From Brevibacterium sp. S22 (lineage in GTDB: Bacteria > Actinomycetota > Actinomycetes > Actinomycetales > Brevibacteriaceae), in assembly GCF_004745485.1 (NCBI RefSeq), contig NZ_RHFG01000009.1, forward strand, positions 62,001-126,000: a DNA stretch of 64,000 bases, written 5' to 3'. This document shows positions 1-7,230 of the stretch, piece by piece. Made by a program: the position numbers and the translations under genes. Below the pieces are notes generated by a model, which was not told where the DNA came from, ran no database searches, and saw only the letters and a program-made list of their open reading frames with translations. Positions within the stretch are counted from its first letter, which is position 1; every line of letters begins with the position of its first letter.

Positions 1-495
1 CTCGCCTCGGCGCTGGTCGTCGATGTGCGCAGCTGTGATCGGACCGCGATCGACGAAGGCTGTCCAGCGGGTTCACACAGCTTGCTGAGCGGGATGCCCT
101 TGACCGACTTGGGGCGTGCGCCGGACGGAAACAGAGTCCTCGAAGAAATGCCGAGTGAAGACGAACGGCGCATCGATGTCACCGTCTCGCTGCTGCCCGA
201 CGCCGATGTGAAGAAGGTCAACGGGCAAACGAGCAGTGTCCGGATCACCGCGCTGGGCCAGGGCGAGGAGCTCTCTGTGGGCCCAGGTGACCCTGGGCCA
301 GGCGATCCGGGTGAAGCCGACGCCGGCTCCAACGGATCAGGCTCAGATGATCCTGGTGCGGAAGGGCCTGGCGGGTCGGGAGAACTGCCGTGGACCGGCA
401 TCGACGGATGGCAGTGGTTCCTGCTGGCCGCGTTCGTGCTCATCGTTGTGGGATCGGCCGTGGTCTCGAGGACGCGGAGGGCGCGACAGTCATGA
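1..495 (+). CDS. C-terminal part of a surface protein with an LPWTG-type membrane anchor (5' end outside window)
   Basis: The reading frame is open from the first base, so the start lies upstream and only about 164 residues are visible. The visible part has a polar region, a Gly/Pro/Asp-rich linker (repeated PGDPG-like units) and a C-terminal LPWTG followed by a hydrophobic segment of about 20 residues and a basic tail (SRTRRARQS). That arrangement is typical of sortase-anchored or simply membrane-anchored Gram-positive surface proteins; Trp at the X position of LPXTG is less common. The stop overlaps the start of the next gene by ATGA, so the two are co-transcribed. The first visible GTG, at 25, is probably internal. 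The function of the missing N-terminus is unknown. Confidence 0.7.
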   Translation, partial: LASALVVDVRSCDRTAIDEGCPAGSHSLLSGMPLTDLGRAPDGNRVLEEMPSEDERRIDVTVSLLPDADVKKVNGQTSSVRITALGQGEELSVGPGDPGPGDPGEADAGSNGSGSDDPGAEGPGGSGELPWTGIDGWQWFLLAAFVLIVVGSAVVSRTRRARQS

Positions 496-992
496 CTCAT
501 ATCTTCGTGTGGAAGCGAATCCGCGTCCTGCTCGCCATAGTCGCACTGTTGGCGCTCGTCCTCGTGCCTTCGGTGGTCAACGGGACCCTCGCCGGGTGGA
601 ACGATGACAAATCGAGTACCGGGGAGTTCACCGCCGGGTCGCTCAATATCAGCAATCTGACATGTACGGACAACAGCGGTCTGCTCGGGCTCGGCGGGGA
701 CCAGCTGAAACTGGATTGGACAAAGCCTGCGAACTCCGGGTCCACGCAGCTCCAATACACTGTCACAGTGGTAAGGACGCCATTGATCGGTTCGGCCGAG
801 ACGACAACTCACATCACCGAGAGCACCACTTACACATATACCGACAAGCGTCTGACACTGGTTTCTCTGCCGCGGTACTCATTGACGGTCCAAGCGAACC
901 CTGTAGGTGGTTGGACCGGGGCCGCCCAAACCGTGAACGGGCGCGGGGCGAATCTGCTGGGTATCGGATTGGTTCTGCGCTGCAGATCGTGA
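492..992 (+). CDS. Exported protein with a SipW/alternate-type signal peptide
   Basis: This 166-residue protein starts at the ATG that overlaps the upstream stop. The N-terminus is basic (WKRIR) followed by a hydrophobic core (VLLAIVALLALVLVPSV). After it comes a segment of the TLAGWNDD...GEFTAGSLNI type. That pattern is characteristic of actinobacterial secreted proteins with SipW-dependent or 'alternate' signal peptides, a group that includes TasA-like fibre components. The rest looks like a small beta-rich exported domain. Coupling to the LPWTG protein suggests a cell-surface assembly, but its partners lie outside the window. A longer reading starting at 390 was rejected because it runs through the preceding gene and lacks the signal peptide at its N-terminus. 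Confidence 0.65.
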   Translation: MTHIFVWKRIRVLLAIVALLALVLVPSVVNGTLAGWNDDKSSTGEFTAGSLNISNLTCTDNSGLLGLGGDQLKLDWTKPANSGSTQLQYTVTVVRTPLIGSAETTTHITESTTYTYTDKRLTLVSLPRYSLTVQANPVGGWTGAAQTVNGRGANLLGIGLVLRCRS

Positions 993-1011
993 TGGTCGGC
1001 AGGGGATGAAA

Positions 1012-1048
1012 GGCGAAGACGCCGGCGGATTTCGCCGGCGTCCTCGCC
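1012..1048. terminator. Bidirectional stem-loop terminator
   Basis: A 10-bp perfect GC stem (1018-1027 with 1033-1042, loop GATTT) is extended by five more pairs (1012-1016 with 1044-1048) after a single mismatch. It lies between two convergent genes and can serve both. Confidence 0.75.
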
Positions 1049-1088
1049 CTTACTGCCGGTCAGACTGGCTTAGTGGCGGCGCCACACC

Positions 1089-1925
1089 TCACGGAGCCGG
1101 ATTGATCACCCGTCCCCAGGTGGACTTGTTGCCCCAGACGTTCTGGCGCAGGCCCTCGAGCTGAAGAATCTGCGAGTGGTCGACGAACAGGTTGCATTCG
1201 TTTCCGTAGTTCTTGATGTACCACTCGAAGACCGGTCCGTCGGCGGCTTCGAACATGACGTTCTCCAGCCCCAGCCCGTTGATGATCGAGGCGGCCGCGG
1301 CGGTGTTCCACTCATCCACGTTCTCCGTGATGCCTTCGGACTCGATCATGATGATCGAAGCTCCGGCATCCAGGGCTCGCCTGCCGCGGTCGACGAGGTC
1401 GCCGATGTCCTTCGCGGACTCCGCTGCCAGCTCGGCCTCACCGGAGTCTCCGCCGGAACCGATCTGGATGCCCAGCTCGGGCTTCGCCTTGAGCCCGGCC
1501 TTGACGACCTTCTCCACCAGGCGCTCGAGCCCCGAGGTCGGCAGCATGATGAACCCGGTCGAGATTTCGATGACGTCGAAGCCGACCTCCTTGGCCTCCT
1601 TGAGGTACTGGTCGACCGCGTCGTCTCCGTAGCGCAGGACCGTTTCGATCCAGCCGCCCGACGACACGTACGCGTCGTTCTCGTGGGCGATGTCGCTCAT
1701 CGCCTTGACCTGCTCGGGAGGCACGAGCGAGAAGGACCCACCCGCCCACTTGATGCCGTCGACCCATTGCCCGGCGACGTCGAAGACGTCCTGGAGGTGA
1801 CGGGTGCCGAAGGTCGAATAGTACGGTGCGCGGATCTCGGTCATCCCGATGGTGCGGGGCTTGGCCGGGCGGTAGGCGCGGGGGACGAAGTTCATGGACA
1901 CATCGAAATCGATGGCGTTCGACAT
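1089..1925 (-). CDS. Phosphosulfolactate synthase (ComA) family protein
   Basis: The 278-residue protein resembles the ComA/Hsa32 family, TIM-barrel enzymes that add sulfite to phosphoenolpyruvate to make (R)-2-phospho-3-sulfolactate. Family-like segments include PRTIGMTEIRAPYY near the N-terminus, DGIKWAGGSFSL (about 55-65), GFDVIEISTGF (about 115) and GASIIMIESEGI (about 190). ComA is known from coenzyme M synthesis, and plant Hsa32 is a relative with a different role, so the substrate here is not settled. I chose the ATG at 1925 because AAAGGAAAG lies just upstream; an ORF start at 1976 has no such site and adds an unrelated basic leader. It follows the MmgE/PrpD gene on the same strand with a 94-base gap, and both are probably read from the palindrome-bearing promoter near 3500. 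Confidence 0.7.
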   Translation of the reverse strand: MSNAIDFDVSMNFVPRAYRPAKPRTIGMTEIRAPYYSTFGTRHLQDVFDVAGQWVDGIKWAGGSFSLVPPEQVKAMSDIAHENDAYVSSGGWIETVLRYGDDAVDQYLKEAKEVGFDVIEISTGFIMLPTSGLERLVEKVVKAGLKAKPELGIQIGSGGDSGEAELAAESAKDIGDLVDRGRRALDAGASIIMIESEGITENVDEWNTAAAASIINGLGLENVMFEAADGPVFEWYIKNYGNECNLFVDHSQILQLEGLRQNVWGNKSTWGRVINPAP

Positions 1926-2019
1926 GGTCTTTCCTTTCTTCGAATGCCGACGATTCGTCGGCGAGGGTGCCGACATCGCGTCGGCAGGGGTGCCGGGATC
2001 TCCGGCGGGTGGCGCAGCC

Positions 2020-3444
2020 TCAGCTGCGAGTCTGGCGAACCTGAGCTAGCACTCGGGTCAGCTCGCGGATCGGATGATTCTCGAGGTCATGGACGAGGTC
2101 GGCGATCTGGTCACGCAGCTCCGCCTCGGCGAAGGGGGAGGTCAGGGCGTCGAACTTCCGGCGCGCTCCTGCCCAGTCGAGGGGGTTCGTGGTGAAGCCC
2201 TCGTAGTCGTCGGTGCTCGCCCGGAACTTCGTTCCATCGCCGAGGGTGACGACGAGGTCGGCGCACATGTGCTCGGGGAAGCGATCGCTGAACTCCTGCG
2301 ACGGCGTGATCGTCACCTTGTGCATGAGGTCCTGCACATCGTCGTCGACGATGCGCTCCGGCTCGTACTGGGCCGGGTTGAGCTCCCCGTCGAGGAGGAC
2401 GACCGCGACCATCCACGGCAGCGAATGGTCCGCCTCCTCCTTCGTGCGGATCGTGCGCTTGTCGCCCTCTTCGCCACCGCCGATGATCGAATAGGCGACG
2501 TCGAAGGTCTTCAGCTCCACGCTGGCGATGGCATCTGCGCGGAAGCCCTCCTGCCGACGGATCTCCTGTGCGGCATCGAGGGCCGACTGCGAGTGGATCT
2601 CCGCATTGTGCTTCTTGATGATCGTGCCCGTGACCTTCTCGAGGTCCTCGGACGACCAGTCGAGGTCGAAGTCCCCAGCCAGTGTCTTGAAGCCCTTGTT
2701 GCCTTCGAAGACCTCGGCCGGGCCGGTGATTCCGTGTGCGGCGAGCAGGGCGTCGAAGACTCCCTCCTTCGACACGTGCGGATACGCCAGCCCCTTCCAG
2801 TGGCTCAAGTCCCCGGTGCGGGTCACACGCAGCGCCACATTCGCGGTGCCGGCCATGGCGGCCGCGTTCGCGATCTGCTCCGCGGTCAGACCCAGAGCCT
2901 TCGCCGAGGCGGCGCCGGCAGCGAATGCGCCCTGCGTCGTATGGTCGAAGCCCAGGTCACGGACCGGAGCGACGTCCGAGAGGCGGGCGTGGATCTGGTA
3001 GGCCACGGCGAAGGCCGTGAGGAAGTCCTCACCGCTGGCGTCGGCGTGCTCGGCGGCGGCGAGGACCGCGCCCATATTGTCCGAGGGGTGATTCGTCTCG
3101 CCCTTCGCGAGATAGGCATCCATGAAATCGAGATACCTGCTCAGAGCCGAGTTGAAGAACGCGGCATGGTCCGGGCTGGCATGGCCGCCGCCGATGAGGG
3201 TGGCTCCCCGCCCGGCGTCGAGGTCCTCGATGAGGGCTCTGATCTCCTGCAGCGGGGGTGCGTCGAGGGCGCCGATGGCGACGCCGATCGTGTCGAGAAC
3301 GCGGATCTTCAGCTGTTCGAGGGCCTGCTCGCTGAGCATGTCCAGCGAGGCTCGGTCGACGAACTGCGCAAGTGACTGGACTTCTGTCTGTGCTGCCTCC
3401 GCTGTCGCTGTCTGAGCTGAGCGAGGCGTCGTTGTCGTTGTCAT
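2020..3444 (-). CDS. MmgE/PrpD family protein (2-methylcitrate dehydratase / cis-aconitate decarboxylase superfamily)
   Basis: The 474-residue length is normal for MmgE/PrpD. The N-terminal helical domain carries the family segment IRVLDTIGVAIGA (about 47-59), then NSALSRYLDFMDAY (about 97), SGEDFLTAFAVAYQI (about 135), and AAMAGTANVALRVTRTGDLSHWKGLAYP (about 195-225). The second domain holds KKHNAEIHSQSALDAA (about 275). The family includes 2-methylcitrate dehydratase and cis-aconitate decarboxylase, so a hydro-lyase or decarboxylase on a tricarboxylate or related acid is expected; the true substrate is unknown. The start has a good AGGAGAGGT. Its association with a ComA-like protein and a thiosulfate-type transporter, rather than with methylcitrate synthase, argues against propionate metabolism. 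Confidence 0.8.
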   Translation of the reverse strand: MTTTTTPRSAQTATAEAAQTEVQSLAQFVDRASLDMLSEQALEQLKIRVLDTIGVAIGALDAPPLQEIRALIEDLDAGRGATLIGGGHASPDHAAFFNSALSRYLDFMDAYLAKGETNHPSDNMGAVLAAAEHADASGEDFLTAFAVAYQIHARLSDVAPVRDLGFDHTTQGAFAAGAASAKALGLTAEQIANAAAMAGTANVALRVTRTGDLSHWKGLAYPHVSKEGVFDALLAAHGITGPAEVFEGNKGFKTLAGDFDLDWSSEDLEKVTGTIIKKHNAEIHSQSALDAAQEIRRQEGFRADAIASVELKTFDVAYSIIGGGEEGDKRTIRTKEEADHSLPWMVAVVLLDGELNPAQYEPERIVDDDVQDLMHKVTITPSQEFSDRFPEHMCADLVVTLGDGTKFRASTDDYEGFTTNPLDWAGARRKFDALTSPFAEAELRDQIADLVHDLENHPIRELTRVLAQVRQTRS

Positions 3445-3459
3445 TGTGACCTCTCCTAG

Positions 3460-3478
3460 TTAGGTTAGGTATTCCTAA
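3460..3478. promoter_or_regulatory. DtxR/IdeR iron-box-like dyad
   Basis: TTAGGTTAGGTATTCCTAA matches 14 of 19 positions of the DtxR-type consensus TTAGGTTAGCCTAACCTAA and has outer TTAGG/CCTAA arms. It sits just before the ribosome site of the MmgE/PrpD gene. A role in iron control is an inference. Confidence 0.35.
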
Positions 3479-3492
3479 GCATGCGCCCAAAA

Positions 3493-3512
3493 GTATCTTG
3501 ACGTCAAGATAC
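3493..3512. promoter_or_regulatory. Perfect 20-bp palindromic operator in a divergent spacer
   Basis: GTATCTTGACGTCAAGATAC reads the same on both strands. The core (TATCTTGA..TCAAGATA) is like operators of MarR-family repressors in actinobacteria. It lies between the divergent MmgE/PrpD-ComA unit and the YeeE-TusA unit, so one repressor could control both. No MarR gene is present in this window. Confidence 0.65.
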
Positions 3513-3649
3513 ATTTACTGAGATCCATACCACATCGAGACCACTGGGCGGCATTTCCGGTCGACGCGGTTGACGGAATTGTGATTGTTGAGCAAAATGG
3601 GCGGTTGTTGTGGTCGCCTGCGACCCTGTCTCACAGAGAAAGCAGCTTC

Positions 3650-4705
3650 ATGATCATCACCGGACTCGTCGTCGGACTGGTGCTCGGTTTCGTCTTCCAA
3701 AGGGGACGCTTCTGTGTCACCGGAGCGTTCCGCGACCTCACTCTGACGGGGAACACGCGTTGGTTCTCCGCACTCATCGTGCTCATCGCCGTCCATTCCA
3801 TCGGACTGTTCCTGCTCAACACCTTCGGGGTCATCACCCTTGAGGCTGAGCCCTTCCCGTGGCTCGCCGCGATCGTCGGCGGCCTCATCTTCGGTGCCTC
3901 CATGGTCTTCGCCGGCGGCTGCGCGACGGGCACCTATTACCGGGCCGGCGAGGGTCTCGTCGGCAGCTGGTTCGCGCTGATCTTCTACGCCCTCTTCTCC
4001 GCGGTCATGAAGCTCGGACCGGCCGCCGGATTCACTGACGGCATCCGCGCGATCACTCTGGACAACGGAAGCCTGCAGGCGAGCACGGGACTCAGCCCCT
4101 GGGTCTTCGTCGTCATCATCTCCGCCATCGCGATCTGGCTGACCGTCCATCATGCGCGCAAGCTCAAGACCCCGATGGCCACCCTGCCTCCCCGCAAGAC
4201 CGGGCTTGCCCATCTGTTCACCGAGAAGCGCTGGAACCCCTTCGCCACCGCCGTGGTCATCGGCATCATCGCCACGATCGCCTGGCCGCTCTCGGCAGCG
4301 ACCGGACGCAACTCCGGCCTGGGCATCACGACCCCCTCGGCGAATCTCACCGGCTACCTCGCCACCGGCGATGCCGAACTCATCGACTGGGGAGTCATGC
4401 TTGTCATCGGCATCCTCGTCGGCTCGTTCATCGCCGCCAAGGCCTCGGGCGAATTCCGCCTCCGTGTGCCGGACCAGGCCACGATCATCAAGTCGATCAT
4501 CGGCGGAATCGGCATGGGCGTCGGCGCCGCCATCGCCGGGGGCTGCACAGTCGGCAATGCCATGGTCTCGACCGCACAGTTCGAATACCAGGGCTGGGTC
4601 TCCATGGTCTTCATGATCGCCGGTGCCGGAATCGCGGCCAAGGCCACCATCAAACCCAAGCAGTCGCAGGCCGCAGCGCCTGTGGCGGAAAGCAGGACCG
4701 TATGA
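3650..4705 (+). CDS. YeeE/YedE family sulfur (thiosulfate) transporter
   Basis: This 351-residue polytopic membrane protein belongs to the YeeE/YedE (TsuA) family, which takes up thiosulfate by passing it along conserved cysteines. The family's cysteine motifs are all visible: GRFCVTGAFRD (about 17-27), GGCATGTYYRAGEG (about 89-102) and GGCTVGNAMV (about 297-306). Roughly nine or more hydrophobic segments fill the rest. The ATG at 3650 starts directly with the first membrane segment; an ORF start at 3581 would add a poor leader. The stop overlaps the next start (ATGA), so it is translationally coupled to a TusA-like protein, the usual partner of this transporter. The substrate could also be another reduced sulfur or selenium compound. 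Confidence 0.85.
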   Translation: MIITGLVVGLVLGFVFQRGRFCVTGAFRDLTLTGNTRWFSALIVLIAVHSIGLFLLNTFGVITLEAEPFPWLAAIVGGLIFGASMVFAGGCATGTYYRAGEGLVGSWFALIFYALFSAVMKLGPAAGFTDGIRAITLDNGSLQASTGLSPWVFVVIISAIAIWLTVHHARKLKTPMATLPPRKTGLAHLFTEKRWNPFATAVVIGIIATIAWPLSAATGRNSGLGITTPSANLTGYLATGDAELIDWGVMLVIGILVGSFIAAKASGEFRLRVPDQATIIKSIIGGIGMGVGAAIAGGCTVGNAMVSTAQFEYQGWVSMVFMIAGAGIAAKATIKPKQSQAAAPVAESRTV

Positions 4706-4926
4706 AACAGGTACTCGAAACCGACGGTCAGGTCTGCCCCTTCCCGCTCGTCGAAGCGAAGGAGGCCATGACAGGTCTGGAGGCCGGCGATGAGCTGGTC
4801 ATCAACTTCGACTGCACCCAGGCCACCGAGGCGATCCCGCAGTGGGCGGCCGAGAACGGCTACCCCGTCACCCACTTCGACCGCGTCACCGACGCCAGCT
4901 GGACCATCACCGTCCAGAAGTCCTGA
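4702..4926 (+). CDS. TusA-like sulfurtransferase, partner of the transporter
   Basis: A 74-residue protein of the TusA/SirA family. It contains the CPFP motif (C13-P14-F15-P16 by count), whose Cys carries a persulfide, followed by the usual helix (LVEAKEAM) and a two-stranded beta region. TusA-like proteins encoded beside YeeE/YedE transporters accept or relay the sulfur that is imported. It is translationally coupled to the transporter by ATGA. No molybdopterin or tRNA-thiolation genes are adjacent, so it is more likely the transporter's relay than a tRNA 2-thiouridine protein. Confidence 0.85.
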   Translation: MKQVLETDGQVCPFPLVEAKEAMTGLEAGDELVINFDCTQATEAIPQWAAENGYPVTHFDRVTDASWTITVQKS

Positions 4927-4962
4927 CCCGGCCCAGAAGTTCTGAACGGGATCTGACTCCAG

Positions 4963-5733
4963 CTACAGCCGGATGATCGTCTCCGCTCCATCGGGGACGG
5001 TCAGCCGCATGATCGTGTTCTGCTCGATGAGGCTCCAACCGCGATGTTCGAGCCCCGAGGAGGACACGATCATTGCGTTCTCGGGCGATCGCCGCCAGCT
5101 CATCCGGTAGTAGTGGTCGTGATGGTCCGGCGGCAGCGGTCCCTGCAGATAGGGCACCTCGGTGCCGGCGGTAGCGTGGACGACGATCATCTCCTCACGT
5201 GTGAGGAGGAGCAGATTGATGCCGGGATGGTCGAAGTCGGCCCGCAGCTTCCGCACCACTCCGGTCACCGCATCGAGCAGCCGTTCGCCGTGGCGCATCC
5301 GCCGAAGGATGAGCGCGAAGATGATCGCCGAATCCGTGGTGCCGCCGACCTCGTCGACCTCACTGACGCTGACATATTCGCGCAGCCGCTCGATCGGGTG
5401 GACCGAACCGTTGTGTGCCATCGCCACGCCCTCGGCGAGGAATGGATGCGTGTTCTCCTCGAGGTCGGCCAGCCCCGTCGTCGCCATCCGCAGATGGCAG
5501 ATCCGACCCTCGCTCACGTCCGCATCCAAAGCTCGGGTCAGCCGCGGATCATCGGCACCCTCGGTGGAGGTGCGGAACCGAGCGACCGCCTCGGTGCCGG
5601 TGTCGACCCATGCCGTGCCCCAACCATCATCGTGGAGGGTGCCCATCGACTGCCATTGGCGGCACTCATCGGCACCGATGAGATCCGCGGCGGTCGTCGG
5701 GGTGGGGGAGATGAAACCGAGCAGCCTGCACAT
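4963..5733 (-). CDS. Class II glutamine amidotransferase (YafJ/EgtC type)
   Basis: The 256-residue protein begins MCRLLGF, which puts the N-terminal nucleophile Cys at position 2 after Met removal. Other Ntn-hydrolase landmarks are DDGWGTAW (about 35-42), CHLRMATTG (about 78-86) and AHNGSVHP (about 106-113). It is a stand-alone glutaminase-type amidotransferase domain. In ergothioneine-producing actinobacteria EgtC has this fold, but EgtB and EgtD are not adjacent, so I do not assign that role. The start has AAAGAGG upstream. Confidence 0.8.
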   Translation of the reverse strand: MCRLLGFISPTPTTAADLIGADECRQWQSMGTLHDDGWGTAWVDTGTEAVARFRTSTEGADDPRLTRALDADVSEGRICHLRMATTGLADLEENTHPFLAEGVAMAHNGSVHPIERLREYVSVSEVDEVGGTTDSAIIFALILRRMRHGERLLDAVTGVVRKLRADFDHPGINLLLLTREEMIVVHATAGTEVPYLQGPLPPDHHDHYYRMSWRRSPENAMIVSSSGLEHRGWSLIEQNTIMRLTVPDGAETIIRL

Positions 5734-5810
5734 GTCCTTGAGCCTCTTTCCTCGCCGAGGTGACGCCGTCCTGCCAGCGTACGCGCACCGGTGCGAACGG
5801 TGGCGTCAAG

Positions 5811-5860
5811 TGTGAGTGAGTTCGACTCTTACTCACAGATACGTGGCTAAGTGTGAGTAA
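5811..5860. promoter_or_regulatory. Cluster of TGTGAGT repeats upstream of the macrodomain gene
   Basis: TTACTCACA (5829-5837) and TGTGAGTAA (5852-5860) form a 9-bp inverted repeat with a 14-base spacer. A third copy (TGTGAGTGAG, 5811-5820) lies in the same orientation as the second. The cluster sits between divergent genes and is a candidate operator for an unknown factor. Confidence 0.4.
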
Positions 5861-5893
5861 TAGCCGAAGGGCTGCTGAGGCGGAGCAGACGTC

Positions 5894-5905
5894 TAGACTC
5901 GAGGC
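5894..5905 (+). promoter_or_regulatory. Leaderless-type -10 (TAGACT)
   Basis: TAGACT (5894-5899) is followed by exactly 6 bases and then the ATG of the macrodomain gene, so transcription should begin at the start codon. Confidence 0.5.
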
Positions 5906-6439
5906 ATGAAGATCACGGTTCTCGAAGGCGATATCACCGAGGTGGCCGTCGACGCGATCGTCAATGCCGCGAATTCGAGTCTGCTCGGTGGCGGCGGGGT
6001 CGACGGAGCCATCCACCGTGCGGCCGGGCCCGCACTCCTCGAGGCCTGCCGCGCGGTCAGGCAGACCACCCATGTGCGTGGCCTGCCGCCGGGGCAGGCC
6101 GTGACCACCCTCGCCGGGGATCTGCCCGCCCGCTGGGTGATCCACACGGTCGGGCCGAATCGGCACGCAGGTGAAGCCGATCCGGAGGTCCTCGAATCGT
6201 GTTTCGAGTCGAGTCTCAACCTCGCCGAGGAGGTCGGTGCGACCTCGATCGCGTTCCCCGCCATCGGCGGCGGAGTCTATGGCTGGTCGGCCCGGGACGT
6301 CGCCGAGGCAGCTCACAGCGTCATCGTCGACGGTCGGTCCCGCGGGCGCTGGGAATCGATCGAGGAAGTCCAGTTCGTCCTCTTCAATGACCAGATGACC
6401 AGCGTGTTCTGCCAGATCTTCGACCACGATCAGTGGTGA
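5906..6439 (+). CDS. Macrodomain ADP-ribose-binding protein (O-acetyl-ADP-ribose deacetylase type)
   Basis: A 177-residue single-domain protein. The start MKITVLEGDITEVAVDAIVNAANSSLLGGGGVDGAIHRAAG is the hallmark of the YmdB/MacroD macrodomain: D10 contacts adenine, NAAN and the GGGGVDGAIH loop hold the distal ribose and pyrophosphate. The later loop AIGGGVYGWS (about 113-122) is also conserved. Members remove ADP-ribose from proteins or deacetylate O-acetyl-ADP-ribose. It is a free-standing gene behind a leaderless-type promoter and the TGTGAGT repeat cluster. Confidence 0.9.
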   Translation: MKITVLEGDITEVAVDAIVNAANSSLLGGGGVDGAIHRAAGPALLEACRAVRQTTHVRGLPPGQAVTTLAGDLPARWVIHTVGPNRHAGEADPEVLESCFESSLNLAEEVGATSIAFPAIGGGVYGWSARDVAEAAHSVIVDGRSRGRWESIEEVQFVLFNDQMTSVFCQIFDHDQW

Positions 6440-6504
6440 TCGGGCTTCAGCGGTGATCGGGCAGGAGGGGCGCCGAAGGAGCGCGTGCGCGGAAGGCCTC
6501 CGGC

Positions 6505-6516
6505 TACTCTGGTTTC
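6505..6516 (+). promoter_or_regulatory. Leaderless-type -10 (TACTCT)
   Basis: TACTCT (6505-6510) precedes the ATG at 6517 by exactly 6 bases. This supports that start; no Shine-Dalgarno is present. Confidence 0.5.
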
Positions 6517-6834
6517 ATGAGCGCAAGCTATGAAGAGACGATGACCATCCCCGTTGCCGCTGCCGACGTATGGCAGAGGGCGATTCAGGTGCTGAATTCT
6601 CAGCAGGGCGTATCCGGTGTGATGACGCACCCGGGCGTGCTGACTGCCTCGGTCAACACGAACTGGAGAAGCTGGGGTGAGAAGCTTTCGGTGCATGTCG
6701 ACGAGGCTCCGGGCTGCACTTTCGTGCGCATCCGCAGTGTCTGCGCCTTTCCGCTTCAGATCATCGACTGGGGAAAGAACAAGGACAATGTGCTGAAGGT
6801 CAGAGCCGGGCTCGACCCTTCCAGGCGGCCGTAA
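6517..6834 (+). CDS. Small soluble protein of unknown function
   Basis: A 105-residue protein with no signal peptide or membrane segment. It begins with a segment of the form EETMTIPVAAADVWQRAIQVL, which recalls the first strand and helix of START/SRPBCC-type domains. It then has short beta-like stretches (VLTASVNTNWRSWGEKLSVHV, TFVRIRSVC). I do not recognise a family with certainty and give no function. Codon usage matches its neighbours, so it is likely a real gene. Confidence 0.6.
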   Translation: MSASYEETMTIPVAAADVWQRAIQVLNSQQGVSGVMTHPGVLTASVNTNWRSWGEKLSVHVDEAPGCTFVRIRSVCAFPLQIIDWGKNKDNVLKVRAGLDPSRRP

Positions 6835-6861
6835 GTAGGTGAACTCTCAGAAGCAATGGGG

Positions 6862-7110
6862 TCATGCCGTGTGCCGCATCCGGTGCACGATCGCCAGCGT
6901 CAGCGCAGTGATTGCGCAGCCGGCCGAAATGAGCAGCGGGATCCCGGAGATGATGGCCTCGACGACATACTCGGGACCGGTCTGGAGGATCGGTCCGACG
7001 ACTTTGACCAGCAGGAAGCCGATGACTCCGATGAAGAGGAACAGCGCCGCCCTCTTGCCGAGGACTACCGGCAGGGGCTTCGGATACTGATAGATCTGTG
7101 TTGTGCTCAT
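6862..7110 (-). CDS. Small two-span membrane protein
   Basis: An 82-residue protein with a polar N-terminus (STTQIYQYPKPLP) and two hydrophobic segments (about 20-43 and 52-75), ending in a basic tail (HRMRHTA). No family was recognised. It lies downstream of and in the same direction as the two-component genes but 120 bases away, so co-transcription is possible but not shown. Confidence 0.6.
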   Translation of the reverse strand: MSTTQIYQYPKPLPVVLGKRAALFLFIGVIGFLLVKVVGPILQTGPEYVVEAIISGIPLLISAGCAITALTLAIVHRMRHTA

Positions 7111-7230
7111 GGTCGATCACCTTCGAAATCGTCCACGGTCCAAACCATTTGGGCTGTGGCTGAAACGCTACGCCTGAAAGCAGAGTGCAGGCTGGACGAT
7201 CTGACCGTATTCGGTGGGAGCAGAGGGTGA

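Noticed and set aside
2074..3375. 433-codon open frame opposite the MmgE/PrpD gene
   Set aside because: High-GC genes leave long open frames on the other strand; the translation has Arg/Gly/Asp-heavy composition without domains, while the minus-strand protein fits a known family throughout.
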